Assembly (NCBI GenBank): GCA_913056365.1
Contig: CAJXLT010000016.1
Location: forward strand, 1 to 64,000
Reading direction: 5' to 3'
DNA: 64,000 nucleotides
DNA from: an uncultured Paenibacillaceae bacterium
GTDB lineage: Bacteria > Bacillota > Bacilli > Paenibacillales > K13
Shown here: in pieces, positions 1-7,608 of the stretch
How the letters are laid out: each line of letters starts with the position of its first letter
How positions within the stretch are numbered: the stretch's first letter is position 1
Position numbers and translations under genes: made by a program
The notes under the pieces: generated by a model
Told to the model about the DNA's origin: nothing
Database searches by the model: none
Seen by the model: the letters and a program-made list of their open reading frames with translations, nothing else

Positions 1-110
1 TCGATTCTCTCGAATCGATGTTGGATCATATTCATGATCCGGACGTTTACTCGCTGTTCAGTTTTCAAAGTGCGATTGCTCTTTTGCCTCGTCACCGTTT
101 CTGCGGCGAC
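1..110 (-). promoter_or_regulatory. rRNA operon 5' leader with boxA-like element
   Basis: Read on the minus strand, this is the transcribed leader of an rRNA operon whose 16S gene lies beyond the left edge. It contains a boxA/NusB-type element (CTTTGAAAACTGAACAG, about positions 57-74), typical of Bacillales 16S leaders and spacers. Two short perfect hairpins follow, one at 1-18 and one (GGATCA/TGATCC) near 24-41, in the place where the 5' half of the 16S processing stalk is expected. The rRNA itself is outside the window, so the identity rests on the boxA-like element plus the strong tandem promoters just upstream. Confidence 0.7.
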
Positions 111-116
111 TTGATT

Positions 117-146
117 ACTATACCACAGCTGCCTATTTGAATGCAA
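117..146 (-). promoter_or_regulatory. rrn promoter P2 (sigma-A)
   Basis: On the minus strand there is a -35 TTGCAT (141-146), an 18-bp spacer and a -10 TATAGT (117-122). Transcription would start near 110 with a purine. It is the proximal member of a tandem pair, as in Bacillus rRNA operons. Confidence 0.75.
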
Positions 147-203
147 GAGGAAATTTTCATCGTACACTTTCAGTTCCTCGTGTATTTCGGGGCAGCGAAG
201 AAT

Positions 204-232
204 AATTTATCACAGCCGACGGGCGTTGTCAA
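204..232 (-). promoter_or_regulatory. rrn promoter P1 (sigma-A)
   Basis: On the minus strand there is a perfect -35 TTGACA (227-232), a 17-bp spacer and a -10 TAAATT (204-209). It lies about 87 bp upstream of P2, the classical tandem arrangement of Bacillales rrn operons. The predicted first base is G at about 197. Confidence 0.75.
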
Positions 233-303
233 CAGTTTATCTTATTTTTTTACCGACCGTGCATAAACAGCTTAAGATCATGCTATTCCATGCACGTCCT
301 ATG

Positions 304-603
304 TTAAGCCTGTCCCCTGCTGGGGTAGCCCTTCTTCAGAGCATATCGAGACAGCTCCTTAGGCGAGGCCAGCCTCGCGTACATACGAAAAATTATTTTG
401 TAACGGCTCGCAATGGCTGCTCGCACCGTATCATCAATTCGCTGATCGCGCAGATCAAATAACATTTCATCCAGTTCTTTTCGCAGCATATATTCTAACT
501 CTTTGCATTCCTTATCAGTAAATAGTAGACCTAACACGCTTGGGTTGCTCCCTTCTAATGTCCATTTAGCATACTTCTCCATTCCCGTTTTACTGTTATG
601 CAC
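304..603 (-). CDS. Conserved small protein of unknown function
   Basis: This 99-residue soluble protein is rich in charged residues (EYMLRKELDEMLFDLRDQR) and looks mostly helical. It has no signal peptide, membrane segment or cysteine motif. The start is GTG at 603, preceded by AAGGA about 8 bases upstream; an internal Met at residue 8 is an alternative start. It is divergent from pdaB and reads toward the rrn promoters, with its stop only about 70 bp from P1 and no clear terminator between. I do not recognise a named family. Coding-like amino acid composition and a plausible ribosome binding site support it as real. The overlapping plus-strand frame (226-462) is low in coding character and was not called. 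Confidence 0.6.
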   Translation of the reverse strand: MHNSKTGMEKYAKWTLEGSNPSVLGLLFTDKECKELEYMLRKELDEMLFDLRDQRIDDTVRAAIASRYKIIFRMYARLASPKELSRYALKKGYPSRGQA

Positions 604-673
604 AACTTTTTCCTTTTTTATGACTACGCTTCAAATTTTCTTTTACTGGAAGAGGCGTGCGCTATAGCATCAC

Positions 674-701
674 GCATAAGTTGTCTGTTGTCGCATACAT
701 T
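674..701 (+). promoter_or_regulatory. Candidate sigma-E type promoter of pdaB
   Basis: GCATAAGT (674-681), a 12-bp spacer and CATACATT (694-701) resemble the mother-cell sigma-E consensus (-10 CATACANT). The predicted start is about 30 bp upstream of the pdaB GTG codon. In B. subtilis pdaB is described as sporulation-expressed, by sigma-E as I recall, so the match is expected. This is a by-eye call. Confidence 0.5.
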
Positions 702-737
702 GGTACAAACAAGTACAAGCGAGGAGGTATCGCAAAA

Positions 738-1529
738 GTGAACGTATTCTGGGTTGTAAATGGAAATAAGCTCAAAAGAATAGTCATACTAATGGTCGCC
801 GCCGTCTTCGCTGCTGCAATCGTATATGTCGAAAGCGATAATATTTCGGTCTTCTCATACGATGAACCATCAGCCGTATACAGTGTGAACACAGACAAAA
901 AAATTATTGCGCTCACCTTCGACATCAGTTGGGGAGAAGAACGTGCCGATACGATACTAGATGTATTAGAGCAGCATGATATGAATAAGGCTACTTTCTT
1001 CCTCTCCTCCCCGTGGGCCAAGGACCACCCGGAGACAGTCAAGCGTATAGCGGATCTTGGCTTTGAAATAGGCTCACACGGTCACAAGCATGATAACTAT
1101 AGTGAACTGACTGAGGATGAAATACGTAAGCAAATTACTACCTCCACACATATACTCGCAGAGGTGACGGGGAAGCGCCCTAATTTAATCCGATTGCCGA
1201 ACGGTGATTTCGACAAACGCGTGCTTCGTATCTCAGAAGAGCTGGACTACACAGTCATTCAGTGGCACACCGATTCGCGTGATTGGCGAAGTTCAGGAGC
1301 AGACGAAATTATTAATCGCGTAGTCGATCAAGCTCACAAAGGTGACATTATATTGATGCATGCCAGTGATTCAGCCAAGCAAACTCATCTGGCACTCCCT
1401 GAGATTATGAATAAGCTTCGTGGAAAAGGCTATACATTCGTCACCGTATCCGAGTTACTTCATCACACAGAAATGCAAGATAAGGAAGTTCGCGACAAAT
1501 CGCCTAAACCCCCTACAAGCTCCTCCTAA
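738..1529 (+). CDS. pdaB: Sporulation polysaccharide deacetylase family protein PdaB
   Basis: This NodB-fold polysaccharide deacetylase-like protein is needed in B. subtilis to maintain spores late in sporulation. The chosen GTG start at 738 has a strong GAGGAGGT (721-728) upstream and gives 263 aa, close to the B. subtilis length (about 254). The N-terminus holds one signal-anchor helix (IVILMVAAVFAAAIVYV). The NodB domain follows: TFDISWGEER, then SHGHKHDN with an intact-looking metal-type HxxxH, then LLPN-like and LMHASDS segments near the end. A start at 657 would add an unlikely stretch with no ribosome binding site. It is convergent with kbaA across a shared terminator and divergent from the small unknown gene. 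A sporulation-type promoter lies upstream. Confidence 0.92.
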   Translation: MNVFWVVNGNKLKRIVILMVAAVFAAAIVYVESDNISVFSYDEPSAVYSVNTDKKIIALTFDISWGEERADTILDVLEQHDMNKATFFLSSPWAKDHPETVKRIADLGFEIGSHGHKHDNYSELTEDEIRKQITTSTHILAEVTGKRPNLIRLPNGDFDKRVLRISEELDYTVIQWHTDSRDWRSSGADEIINRVVDQAHKGDIILMHASDSAKQTHLALPEIMNKLRGKGYTFVTVSELLHHTEMQDKEVRDKSPKPPTSSS

Positions 1530-1548
1530 CTATAACGCACACCATAAC

Positions 1549-1594
1549 AAAAGCTGCCTCAATCAGTCATGGTGACTGACTTGTAGGCAGCTTT
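1549..1594. terminator. Bidirectional terminator between pdaB and kbaA
   Basis: This is a long hairpin: arm AAAGCTGCCT pairs with AGGCAGCTTT around an inner CAGTCA/TGACTG stem. T-rich sequence lies on the pdaB side, and the element sits between the convergent pdaB and kbaA ends. Confidence 0.8.
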
Positions 1595-1637
1595 GAATTT
1601 CCCATCGCGAATGATTTTTGCATCTTCTTCTATATGC

Positions 1638-2246
1638 TTAACTCCCCTGCTCCTGCGTTCTGCCTCCTACTAGTGTATGCAGCTTCAGAATTTGCCAGGC
1701 ATTACAAGCAAACAGCGGGATCATCATCGTCACGATTCCGTTCCAATTGTTCTCCTGCAACGCGGGAACAGCTTCAAGCGCTGTTGCTGCGACCAGGAAG
1801 AACATCGTCGGAATCCATGCCGTACGATTCGTCATACGCACCTTCCAATTCGCCATCAGCGCGGACAAGCCGACAAGCAAAACTGTCAGCAGCACATAAG
1901 TCCACAAGGGCGATGCCTCTTCAGCAGAATAAGGCAAATAGATCAAATCAAATATAACTACGAGAATTACGATGACCTGCAGTGTCTTCCACAAGGCTGG
2001 CTGGCGGAAAATCGATAAAGCAATATAATTCAATGTCAAGTATGCGAAGAAGCCCATTTGACTCAACACGCTAAACATGAGTCCGGCTCCGAACAATTGA
2101 ACAAGATTGAACACATATTCTCCGAAAGTAAAATCAGCGACAAAGGCTCGATCCGCAAACAGCAATATACTGCCAGGGATGAAGGCCGCCACACCGCCTA
2201 CCAACAACGTTGTCCAGAACAAGTACCACCATTTTCTCAATGTCAC
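1638..2246 (-). CDS. kbaA: KinB-signalling pathway activation protein KbaA
   Basis: This integral membrane protein of 202 aa has about six hydrophobic segments, beginning with an N-terminal helix (LFWTTLLVGGVAAFIPGSILLF). Its sequence and position next to gerD and pdaB match KbaA, which in B. subtilis helps the sensor kinase KinB feed the sporulation phosphorelay. The GTG start at 2246 is preferred because GGGGG lies 8 bases upstream and the length then matches the family (about 198). A TTG at 2261 lacks a ribosome binding site. It is divergent from gerD and convergent with pdaB. Function is by homology only; the molecular activity of KbaA is poorly defined. Confidence 0.85.
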   Translation of the reverse strand: MTLRKWWYLFWTTLLVGGVAAFIPGSILLFADRAFVADFTFGEYVFNLVQLFGAGLMFSVLSQMGFFAYLTLNYIALSIFRQPALWKTLQVIVILVVIFDLIYLPYSAEEASPLWTYVLLTVLLVGLSALMANWKVRMTNRTAWIPTMFFLVAATALEAVPALQENNWNGIVTMMIPLFACNAWQILKLHTLVGGRTQEQGS

Positions 2247-2326
2247 AGTAGTTTCCCCCAATTATCTCAACAGCAATTCATAGAACATTGTACCAGCCGA
2301 AACAGGAAAAAGCCAACGCAATCGGA

Positions 2327-2356
2327 CATAATGCGAGGGGGTTATAAAGCATACTA
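2327..2356 (+). promoter_or_regulatory. Candidate sigma-G promoter of gerD
   Basis: CATAAT (2327-2332), a 17-bp spacer and CATACTA (2350-2356) fit the forespore sigma-G consensus (-10 CATACTA). The site lies about 40 bp upstream of the gerD start. gerD is sigma-G dependent in B. subtilis. Confidence 0.6.
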
Positions 2357-2395
2357 CCGATAATGACACAAACATGTCGAAAAGGGGGTTCCCTA

Positions 2396-3064
2396 ATGCA
2401 ACAATCTGCCGCGAAGAAATTCAAGCTCAGCTTATACAGCACCTGCTTCATCATTATCGTTATGCTTACGGGATGCGGCTCTGATCAACAAGGTGGAACA
2501 ATGGATTATAAAGAAGTGAAGTCGATGGTCGTCGATATCTTGAAAACAGAGGACGGCAAGAAAGCGATCGAAGAAGTACAGAAGGAAGCCGAACAAAAAA
2601 AAGGGCAAGGCGATATGAAAATTATGCAATTGCTGCAAAGCCAGGACGGTCAGCAGATCCAGATGGCGGTGAAGGAAGTACTAACTGATCCAAGTTATCC
2701 GAAAATATTGGAGAAAATGATGACCGACCCTAAATTTGCCGGGGAATTCGCCAAAGCTGTGCAGAAGGAGAACGAAAAGCTCCACAAGGACTTGATGAAA
2801 GATCCGGAGTATCAAACCATGCTACTCGAGGTTATGAACAACCCTGAATATAAGGAAATGCTGCTAGAGGTCATGAAAGGCAAGGATTACCGCAAGCAAA
2901 CGATGACGATTATCCAAGAATCGATGAAAAATCCGTTGTTTCGCATGGAGCTCATGGAATTGATGAAAAAAGTGATGGAAGAAGAAAGCAAGCCAAAAAA
3001 AGAACAGTCCGGCGGTGGGGAAAGCAGCGGAGGAGGAGAAAGCAGTGGGGAAGGCAGTAGCTAA
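2396..3064 (+). CDS. gerD: Spore germination lipoprotein GerD
   Basis: GerD scaffolds the clustering of nutrient germinant receptors in the spore inner membrane. The protein here is 222 aa. The ATG at 2396 follows AAAGGGGG at about 2381-2388. The N-terminus is a lipoprotein signal ending in the lipobox LTGC (residues about 24-27), so it is lipidated and exported. The body is strongly helical and repetitive (PEYQTMLLEVMNNPEYKEML), as in GerD. The tail is a Gly/Ser/Glu-rich low-complexity stretch with repeated SGGGE units, longer than the usual GerD C-terminus. It is convergent with salA across a shared hairpin terminator, with a sigma-G-like promoter upstream. Confidence 0.92.
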   Translation: MQQSAAKKFKLSLYSTCFIIIVMLTGCGSDQQGGTMDYKEVKSMVVDILKTEDGKKAIEEVQKEAEQKKGQGDMKIMQLLQSQDGQQIQMAVKEVLTDPSYPKILEKMMTDPKFAGEFAKAVQKENEKLHKDLMKDPEYQTMLLEVMNNPEYKEMLLEVMKGKDYRKQTMTIIQESMKNPLFRMELMELMKKVMEEESKPKKEQSGGGESSGGGESSGEGSS

Positions 3065-3078
3065 CTAGAGCAACAAGG

Positions 3079-3102
3079 GAGCCCTCCAACGATGGAGGGC
3101 TC
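3079..3102. terminator. Terminator between gerD and salA
   Basis: GAGCCCTCC (3079-3087), a 6-nt loop and GGAGGGCTC (3094-3102) form a perfect 9-bp stem. T-rich sequence follows on the + side. It serves gerD and probably the convergent salA. Confidence 0.85.
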
Positions 3103-3112
3103 TTCTCATTTA

Positions 3113-4231
3113 TTATGTTTTGCGAATGATCTGTTCCGCCATATCTTGATACAGCTTGCCGATCGATGTCTCTGCCTTATAGACAGAAGGTGAGAATTCC
3201 GGCTCCTGCGGATGATTGTCCGGGGCACCGAGCGGTATCTGCGCCAGCAGCTCCGTGTGCAGTTCTTCTGCAAGCTTCGCTCCGCCGCCCTTGCCGAATA
3301 CATAATCCTTCTGATTACAGGAAGAGCATTCGTAATAAGCCATATTCTCTACGACGCCTAATATTTCATGACTCGTATGAACGGCCATTGCACCGGCGCG
3401 TGCAGCTACGAAGGCTGCTGTAGCATGGGGAGTCGTCACAATAATTTCCTTGCTCTGCGGTATCATCTGATGCACATCAAGTGCTACGTCGCCTGTGCCG
3501 GGAGGGAGATCGAGCAGCAGATAATCCAACTCTCCCCAATCGACTTCTGAGAAGAAGTTGCGCAGCATCTTGCCCAGCATCGGTCCCCGCCATATGATCG
3601 GCGCATTATCTTCTACGAAGAACCCCATTGACATAACCTTCACTCCGAAGCGCTGCATCGGTTCAATGATATTCTCGCCCTTGAGCTGCGGACGTCCTTC
3701 TAAGCCCATCATATCCGGTACGCTAAAGCCATAAATATCTGCATCAATGATTCCTACTCGCTTACCGCTTCTTGCCAAGGCTGCAGCCAAATTAACGGTT
3801 ACCGTCGACTTGCCTACGCCGCCTTTGCCGCTGGCAACTGCAATGAACGTCACGCCTGAATCCGGAGCAAGAATGTCGCTCTTCAGATCTTGGCCATGCG
3901 TATGCTGCTTCCCGGCTGCGTCATTGTGCTGAGACGGAGCGGTTCCTGTACCGCTACTCAAGCCTGCGGTCTTATCTGCCTCTTGCTTCTCGACATCAGT
4001 CATCGATCGCATCCGAATATGGATGTCACTCTCACTCATAGGTCCCAATACACTTCGAATATCATTCTCGATCGCGGAAGCATGCTCCTGATCTGCCACC
4101 AGAACCGTCATCGCGATTCGGTCTCCCTTGATCAAGATATCACGAACAAGATTCAATTCAGTAAGGCTGCGGCTATAACTGGGCTCCTGTATGGCACTTA
4201 TCGCTTCCAACAGTTCTTCCTTCGATAGCAT
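3113..4231 (-). CDS. salA: Mrp/ApbC-family P-loop ATPase (SalA/YbaL)
   Basis: This is a member of the MinD-like Mrp/NBP35 group, proposed Fe-S cluster carriers; the B. subtilis orthologue SalA (YbaL) also acts as a regulator. The 372-aa protein has an N-terminal MIP18-type domain (about 1-85), then a Ser/Thr/His-rich linker. The ATPase domain carries Walker A SGKGGVGKST (from about residue 134), DADIYG and LDLPPGTGD, and later the conserved YYECSSC pair of cysteines. The ATG at 4231 has GGAG 8 bases upstream; a GTG three codons earlier overlaps that site and is less likely. It lies downstream of cwlD with a promoter overlapping the cwlD stop. Confidence 0.9.
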   Translation of the reverse strand: MLSKEELLEAISAIQEPSYSRSLTELNLVRDILIKGDRIAMTVLVADQEHASAIENDIRSVLGPMSESDIHIRMRSMTDVEKQEADKTAGLSSGTGTAPSQHNDAAGKQHTHGQDLKSDILAPDSGVTFIAVASGKGGVGKSTVTVNLAAALARSGKRVGIIDADIYGFSVPDMMGLEGRPQLKGENIIEPMQRFGVKVMSMGFFVEDNAPIIWRGPMLGKMLRNFFSEVDWGELDYLLLDLPPGTGDVALDVHQMIPQSKEIIVTTPHATAAFVAARAGAMAVHTSHEILGVVENMAYYECSSCNQKDYVFGKGGGAKLAEELHTELLAQIPLGAPDNHPQEPEFSPSVYKAETSIGKLYQDMAEQIIRKT

Positions 4232-4279
4232 ATCCTTCACTCCGTATGTACAAATTCGATTCTCTTCAAGCTCTCATTC

Positions 4280-4307
4280 ATTATACCATAACAGAACTAA
4301 GAACCAA
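4280..4307 (-). promoter_or_regulatory. Promoter of salA
   Basis: On the minus strand there is TTGGTT (4302-4307), a 16-bp spacer and an extended TGG-TATAAT (-10 at 4280-4285). The -35 reaches into the last codons of cwlD. Confidence 0.6.
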
Positions 4308-5046
4308 CCTGTTCCCCCGCAGAGAAGCGAAGGATCGCTTGATAGATGGCTGCAGCCATCTGTCTCTGATAATTCGGATCAGCCAATCGTTCAGCTTCCG
4401 CCACATTCGAGAGAAACCCCACTTCAACCAGTGCACTGGGAACAGCGATGGTCTTTAGCAAATATACATTGTTCACTGTCTTCGTCTCACGGTGCGTCTC
4501 TACTACAGACCTCTTGATCTCTGCCTGTATGAGCTCAGCTAAGCGCTTGTTCTCCGGATGCTGATTCGAATAATAAAAGGTTTGCGGACCATACCATCTC
4601 GATGAAGCGATCGCATTCATATGTATCGTGAGGAACAGATCAGCACCGCTGTCACGGATCAGTTCAGCTCTTCGCAATAAATCTTGGCGTTTACGCCCAC
4701 TTTTGCGATTGACATCCGCCAAATCCGTATCGGTATCCCGAGTCAAGATGACCATTGCCCCTGCTTCCTGTAAGAAATCCCGCAAATATAGTACAATCGC
4801 TAAGTTTACATCTTTCTCCAGTATGCCTGCAGCGCTTGCTGCACCGCCGTCTGGTCCGCCGTGACCTGCATCGAGAGCAATTGTGTGACCGGATAGCGGA
4901 AGGCTCCAGTGATCCAACGTTTGCATCGATGGCCATTCGTAAGACAGCACCCAAGCAGCAAGCACAATCACTAGTGCAGCAAGTCCAACCCTTCGCTTAC
5001 TGCGATAAGTCAACCAGAGTACAATTCGCTTATTGCGTCTCGGCAT
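4297..5046 (-). CDS. cwlD: Spore cortex N-acetylmuramoyl-L-alanine amidase CwlD
   Basis: CwlD removes peptide side chains from cortex peptidoglycan so that PdaA can form muramic-delta-lactam, needed for cortex lysis on germination. The 249-aa Amidase_3 protein has an N-terminal membrane anchor (VGLAALVIVLAAWVLSYEW, residues about 20-38). Zinc and catalytic motifs follow: LDAGHGGPDGG, the TIHMNAI histidine, and ALVEVGFLSN with the glutamate. The ATG at 5046 is chosen because GGGGTG lies 8 bases upstream; an in-frame ATG at 5085 has no ribosome binding site. That GGGGTG is also the 3' arm of the terminator hairpin of the upstream sat gene. Confidence 0.93.
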   Translation of the reverse strand: MPRRNKRIVLWLTYRSKRRVGLAALVIVLAAWVLSYEWPSMQTLDHWSLPLSGHTIALDAGHGGPDGGAASAAGILEKDVNLAIVLYLRDFLQEAGAMVILTRDTDTDLADVNRKSGRKRQDLLRRAELIRDSGADLFLTIHMNAIASSRWYGPQTFYYSNQHPENKRLAELIQAEIKRSVVETHRETKTVNNVYLLKTIAVPSALVEVGFLSNVAEAERLADPNYQRQMAAAIYQAILRFSAGEQVGS

Positions 5047-5054
5047 ACGAAAAA

Positions 5055-5102
5055 CACCCCATTCCCAAGATGGATTCTCTTCCATCTATATGGGACGGGG
5101 TG
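5055..5102 (-). terminator. Terminator of the cysH-sat operon, fused to the cwlD ribosome binding site
   Basis: On the minus strand a long inverted repeat (CACCCC, CCCA and AGATGGA paired with TCCATCT, TGGGA and GGGGTG) is followed by TTTTTCG. It ends the sat transcript. Its 3' arm GGGGTG sits 8 nt before the cwlD ATG and is the only plausible Shine-Dalgarno sequence for that gene. Confidence 0.8.
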
Positions 5103-5118
5103 CCTGATTATGACAAGC

Positions 5119-6294
5119 TTATTCCTTCACGGACTGCAGCTCACGCATACCTTCAATCAAAATTTCGGCTACTTCCGGTCTGGAAAATTGCGGCGGTGGG
5201 CACTTGCCTTCACGCAGCATGGCACGAACCTTCGTGCCGGACAGATGCATATGATCTTCCTTGCTGTGCGGACAAGTTTTGCTCGATGCCATATTGCCGC
5301 ACTTCTGGCAGAAGAAGCTATGCTCGAAGAACAATGTTTTGATCCCGATCTCTTCTTCTGTGAAGTTCGAGAAGATTTCCTGTGCCTCGTAAGTGCCGTA
5401 GTAATCGCCTACACCTGCGTGATCGCGGCCGACGATAAAGTGCGTGCAACCAAAGTTCTTGCGTACCATCGCATGGAAGATCGCTTCCCGCGGACCGGCG
5501 TAACGCATCGCTGCCGGGAACACACCAAGAAATACGCGATCCTGCGGATAGTAATTTTCCAGCAAAACAAGGTAACTCTTCATACGCACATCTGCGGAAA
5601 TATCGTCGGACTTCGTCTCGCCCACTAATGGATTGAGGAACAGACCATCGACAATTTCCATTGCGCATTTTTGAATGTACTCGTGAGCACGATGAACCGG
5701 ATTGCGCGTTTGGAATCCACATACGGTCTTCCAGCCCTTCTCTTCGAACAACGCGCGTGTCTGCGCCGGATCGTAATAAAACTCACGGAACTTGCTGCGC
5801 TTAGGTCGGTTCAACACTTGAATCGATCCGCCTACATAAGTATTCGGACGAGCATACAGTTTGGCTACACCAGGGTGTGCTTCTTCAGCGGTTTTGAACA
5901 CTTTGCTCGCTTCATTGGCTTGATCTACTTCATAGAGGCTTTCCACATTCATGATGGCATAGATTACTTGATCCTCTTCACCAACGAGCGCCGCTTGACC
6001 GCCAACCTGAAGCTTCGCTTTCGTCTCTTCATCGACTGCCAAGGTGACGGGAATACTCCAGACTAGACCGTTCGCCAAGCGCATCCGTTCGACAACGGAC
6101 GTATAGTCATCTTCATTCATAAAGCCGGTCAAAGGCGAGAAGCCTCCTACCGCTATCAAGTCAATATCGGATATCGTCCAATTGTTCACACGAATCGCAG
6201 GCAGAGCAGATGCTGTCTGCATCAATCGTTCCCGTTGTTCCCCTTCAACTAGTCGATTGACCAAAGTTCCGCCGTGAGGCTGTATTGTAGGCAT
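5119..6294 (-). CDS. sat: Sulfate adenylyltransferase (ATP sulfurylase)
   Basis: Makes adenylyl sulfate (APS) from ATP and sulfate, the first step of assimilatory sulfate reduction. At 391 aa it matches the single-polypeptide bacterial Sat/MET3-type enzyme. Motifs include [12 protein letters not shown] (the nucleotide-binding QxRNPxHxxH), [13 protein letters not shown] and a C-terminal zinc-type segment with Cys pairs (CQKCGNM, KTCPHS). The ATG at 6294 has GGAGG about 10 bases upstream; the open frame continues upstream through cysH but without a site. It starts 16 nt after the cysH stop and is clearly cotranscribed. No APS kinase (cysC) follows, consistent with direct reduction of APS. Confidence 0.95.
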   Translation of the reverse strand: MPTIQPHGGTLVNRLVEGEQRERLMQTASALPAIRVNNWTISDIDLIAVGGFSPLTGFMNEDDYTSVVERMRLANGLVWSIPVTLAVDEETKAKLQVGGQAALVGEEDQVIYAIMNVESLYEVDQANEASKVFKTAEEAHPGVAKLYARPNTYVGGSIQVLNRPKRSKFREFYYDPAQTRALFEEKGWKTVCGFQTRNPVHRAHEYIQKCAMEIVDGLFLNPLVGETKSDDISADVRMKSYLVLLENYYPQDRVFLGVFPAAMRYAGPREAIFHAMVRKNFGCTHFIVGRDHAGVGDYYGTYEAQEIFSNFTEEEIGIKTLFFEHSFFCQKCGNMASSKTCPHSKEDHMHLSGTKVRAMLREGKCPPPQFSRPEVAEILIEGMRELQSVKE

Positions 6295-6310
6295 TGTAGT
6301 GGGTCCTCCT

Positions 6311-7003
6311 TTATTTATGCAAGCCGCATTCGGTCTTGTCATTACCTGCCCAGCGTCCTGCACGAGGATCTTCACCTGGCATAACCTGACGCGTGCAGTA
6401 ATGACATCCGATGCTTGGGTAATGATTGTCATGCAGCGGGTTGTAGATCACATCATTGCTGCGAATATAATTCCACACATCATCCGATGTCCAGCTTGCT
6501 AATGGATTGAACTTCATCAGGCCGAATTTGTAATCATATTCAACCTTCTTCGCGTTCGCGCGCGTAGGTGCCTGATCCCGGCGAATACCAGTAATCCAAG
6601 CATCATATTGCCCCAGAATTTGCGTAAGCGGCTCTACCTTGCGAATGTTGCAGCAAGCATTCGGCTCTGTCTTCCACAGTTCATCTCCATGCTTGGCCGC
6701 TTGTTCCTCCGGTGTCAGCAGAGGCTTCGCTTGTACGAACTCGATTCCATACTTCTCTGCCAGACGATCTCGTGTTTCATATGTTTCTTGAAAGTGAAAA
6801 TCGGTATCCAAGTAGAAGATATCCGTTGTCGGACTGATCTTCTGCAGCATGTCTACCAGAACAACATCTTCCGCGCCAAAGCTGCAGGCCAATGTCAAGC
6901 TGGAGTATTGCTCAACAGCATAGGCAAGAACGGCTTCGGCAGATTCATTCTCAAATCGCTCAGCAGCTTGTTTGGCGAATTCTTCCTTCTCGAATAAATT
7001 CAT
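6311..7003 (-). CDS. cysH: Fe-S type adenylyl-sulfate (APS/PAPS) reductase
   Basis: Thioredoxin-dependent reduction of APS to sulfite. The 230-aa PAPS-reductase fold has [12 protein letters not shown] near residue 41 and an R-rich [10 protein letters not shown] loop. Four cysteines as CC (117-118) and CxxC (200, 203) are the ligands of the [4Fe-4S] cluster that marks the APS-using class. The catalytic cysteine is in the C-terminal ECGLH (Cys226). With sat next to it and no kinase gene, APS is the likely substrate. It has a sigma-A promoter, and a possible CymR-type site lies in the leader. No such genes lie here in B. subtilis. Confidence 0.93.
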   Translation of the reverse strand: MNLFEKEEFAKQAAERFENESAEAVLAYAVEQYSSLTLACSFGAEDVVLVDMLQKISPTTDIFYLDTDFHFQETYETRDRLAEKYGIEFVQAKPLLTPEEQAAKHGDELWKTEPNACCNIRKVEPLTQILGQYDAWITGIRRDQAPTRANAKKVEYDYKFGLMKFNPLASWTSDDVWNYIRSNDVIYNPLHDNHYPSIGCHYCTRQVMPGEDPRAGRWAGNDKTECGLHK

Positions 7004-7026
7004 TATACAGTCCCTCCATCAATCCG

Positions 7027-7053
7027 TTAATTCCTAGTATTTTGATATGAATT
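7027..7053 (-). promoter_or_regulatory. Possible CymR-type operator in the cysH leader
   Basis: Just downstream of the cysH start site the minus strand reads AATTCATATCAAAATACTAG followed by GAATTAA. The run TAGGAATT preceded by A/T-rich half-sites resembles the CymR box that controls sulfur genes in Bacillales as I remember it. The position would block transcription. This is a by-eye match to a degenerate motif. Confidence 0.3.
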
Positions 7054-7069
7054 CATGCATTTAACTTAC

Positions 7070-7097
7070 ATTATAAAGTGTTACACGCTATTGTCAA
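7070..7097 (-). promoter_or_regulatory. Promoter of the cysH-sat operon
   Basis: On the minus strand there is a perfect TTGACA (7092-7097), a 16-bp spacer and a perfect TATAAT (7070-7075). The leader is only about 60 nt, too short for an S-box/SAM riboswitch. Confidence 0.8.
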
Positions 7098-7154
7098 TCC
7101 CTAACTCGCATATGATATAGGTATTCGCCTTGGTGCGTTCGGTGACAAGAGAAA

Positions 7155-7182
7155 AGCCTTCTCTCTGTATAGAGAAAAGGCT
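7155..7182 (-). terminator. Terminator of rplM-rpsI
   Basis: On the minus strand AGCCTTTTCTCT, a 4-nt loop (ATAC) and AGAGAGAAGGCT form a near-perfect 12-bp stem, followed by TTTCTCTT. It lies just after the rpsI stop. Confidence 0.85.
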
Positions 7183-7197
7183 GTCGGTCTGTTGATT

Positions 7198-7590
7198 CTA
7201 GCGTTTGGAAAACTGAGGAGCACGACGTGCAGCTTTCAAGCCGTACTTCTTCCGTTCCTTCATACGCGGATCACGTGTCAGGAATCCGGCACGCTTCAGT
7301 GAAGAACGGTATTCCGGATCAATCTTCAGCAATGCACGGGAAATCCCGTGGCGAATTGCACCCGCTTGTCCTGTATAACCGCCACCATGCGCCAATACGA
7401 TTACATCGTACTTGCCAAGTGTTTCTGTCAGGTTCAGCGGCTGCTTCACGATCAGCTTCAAAGTTTCCAAGCCAAAGTATTCATTGATATCACGGTTATT
7501 AATTACGATTCGGCCTTCACCCGGTACCAAGCGAACTCGGGCTACGGAGTGCTTGCGGCGGCCGGTTCCATAATATTGTACTGTTGCCAC
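7198..7590 (-). CDS. rpsI: 30S ribosomal protein S9
   Basis: S9 is a small-subunit head protein whose C-terminal tail reaches the P-site tRNA. At 130 aa it has the family length. It shows the N-terminal [16 protein letters not shown], the central [10 protein letters not shown] and the invariant tail FSKR. Its start is 18 nt after rplM, the usual L13-S9 pair, and a terminator follows. Confidence 0.98.
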   Translation of the reverse strand: MATVQYYGTGRRKHSVARVRLVPGEGRIVINNRDINEYFGLETLKLIVKQPLNLTETLGKYDVIVLAHGGGYTGQAGAIRHGISRALLKIDPEYRSSLKRAGFLTRDPRMKERKKYGLKAARRAPQFSKR

Positions 7591-7608
7591 TACTTGTTCC
7601 TCCCTTTC

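Noticed and set aside
7004-7197. SAM (S-box) riboswitch upstream of cysH
   Set aside because: The predicted leader is only about 60 nt and has none of the conserved S-box sequence.
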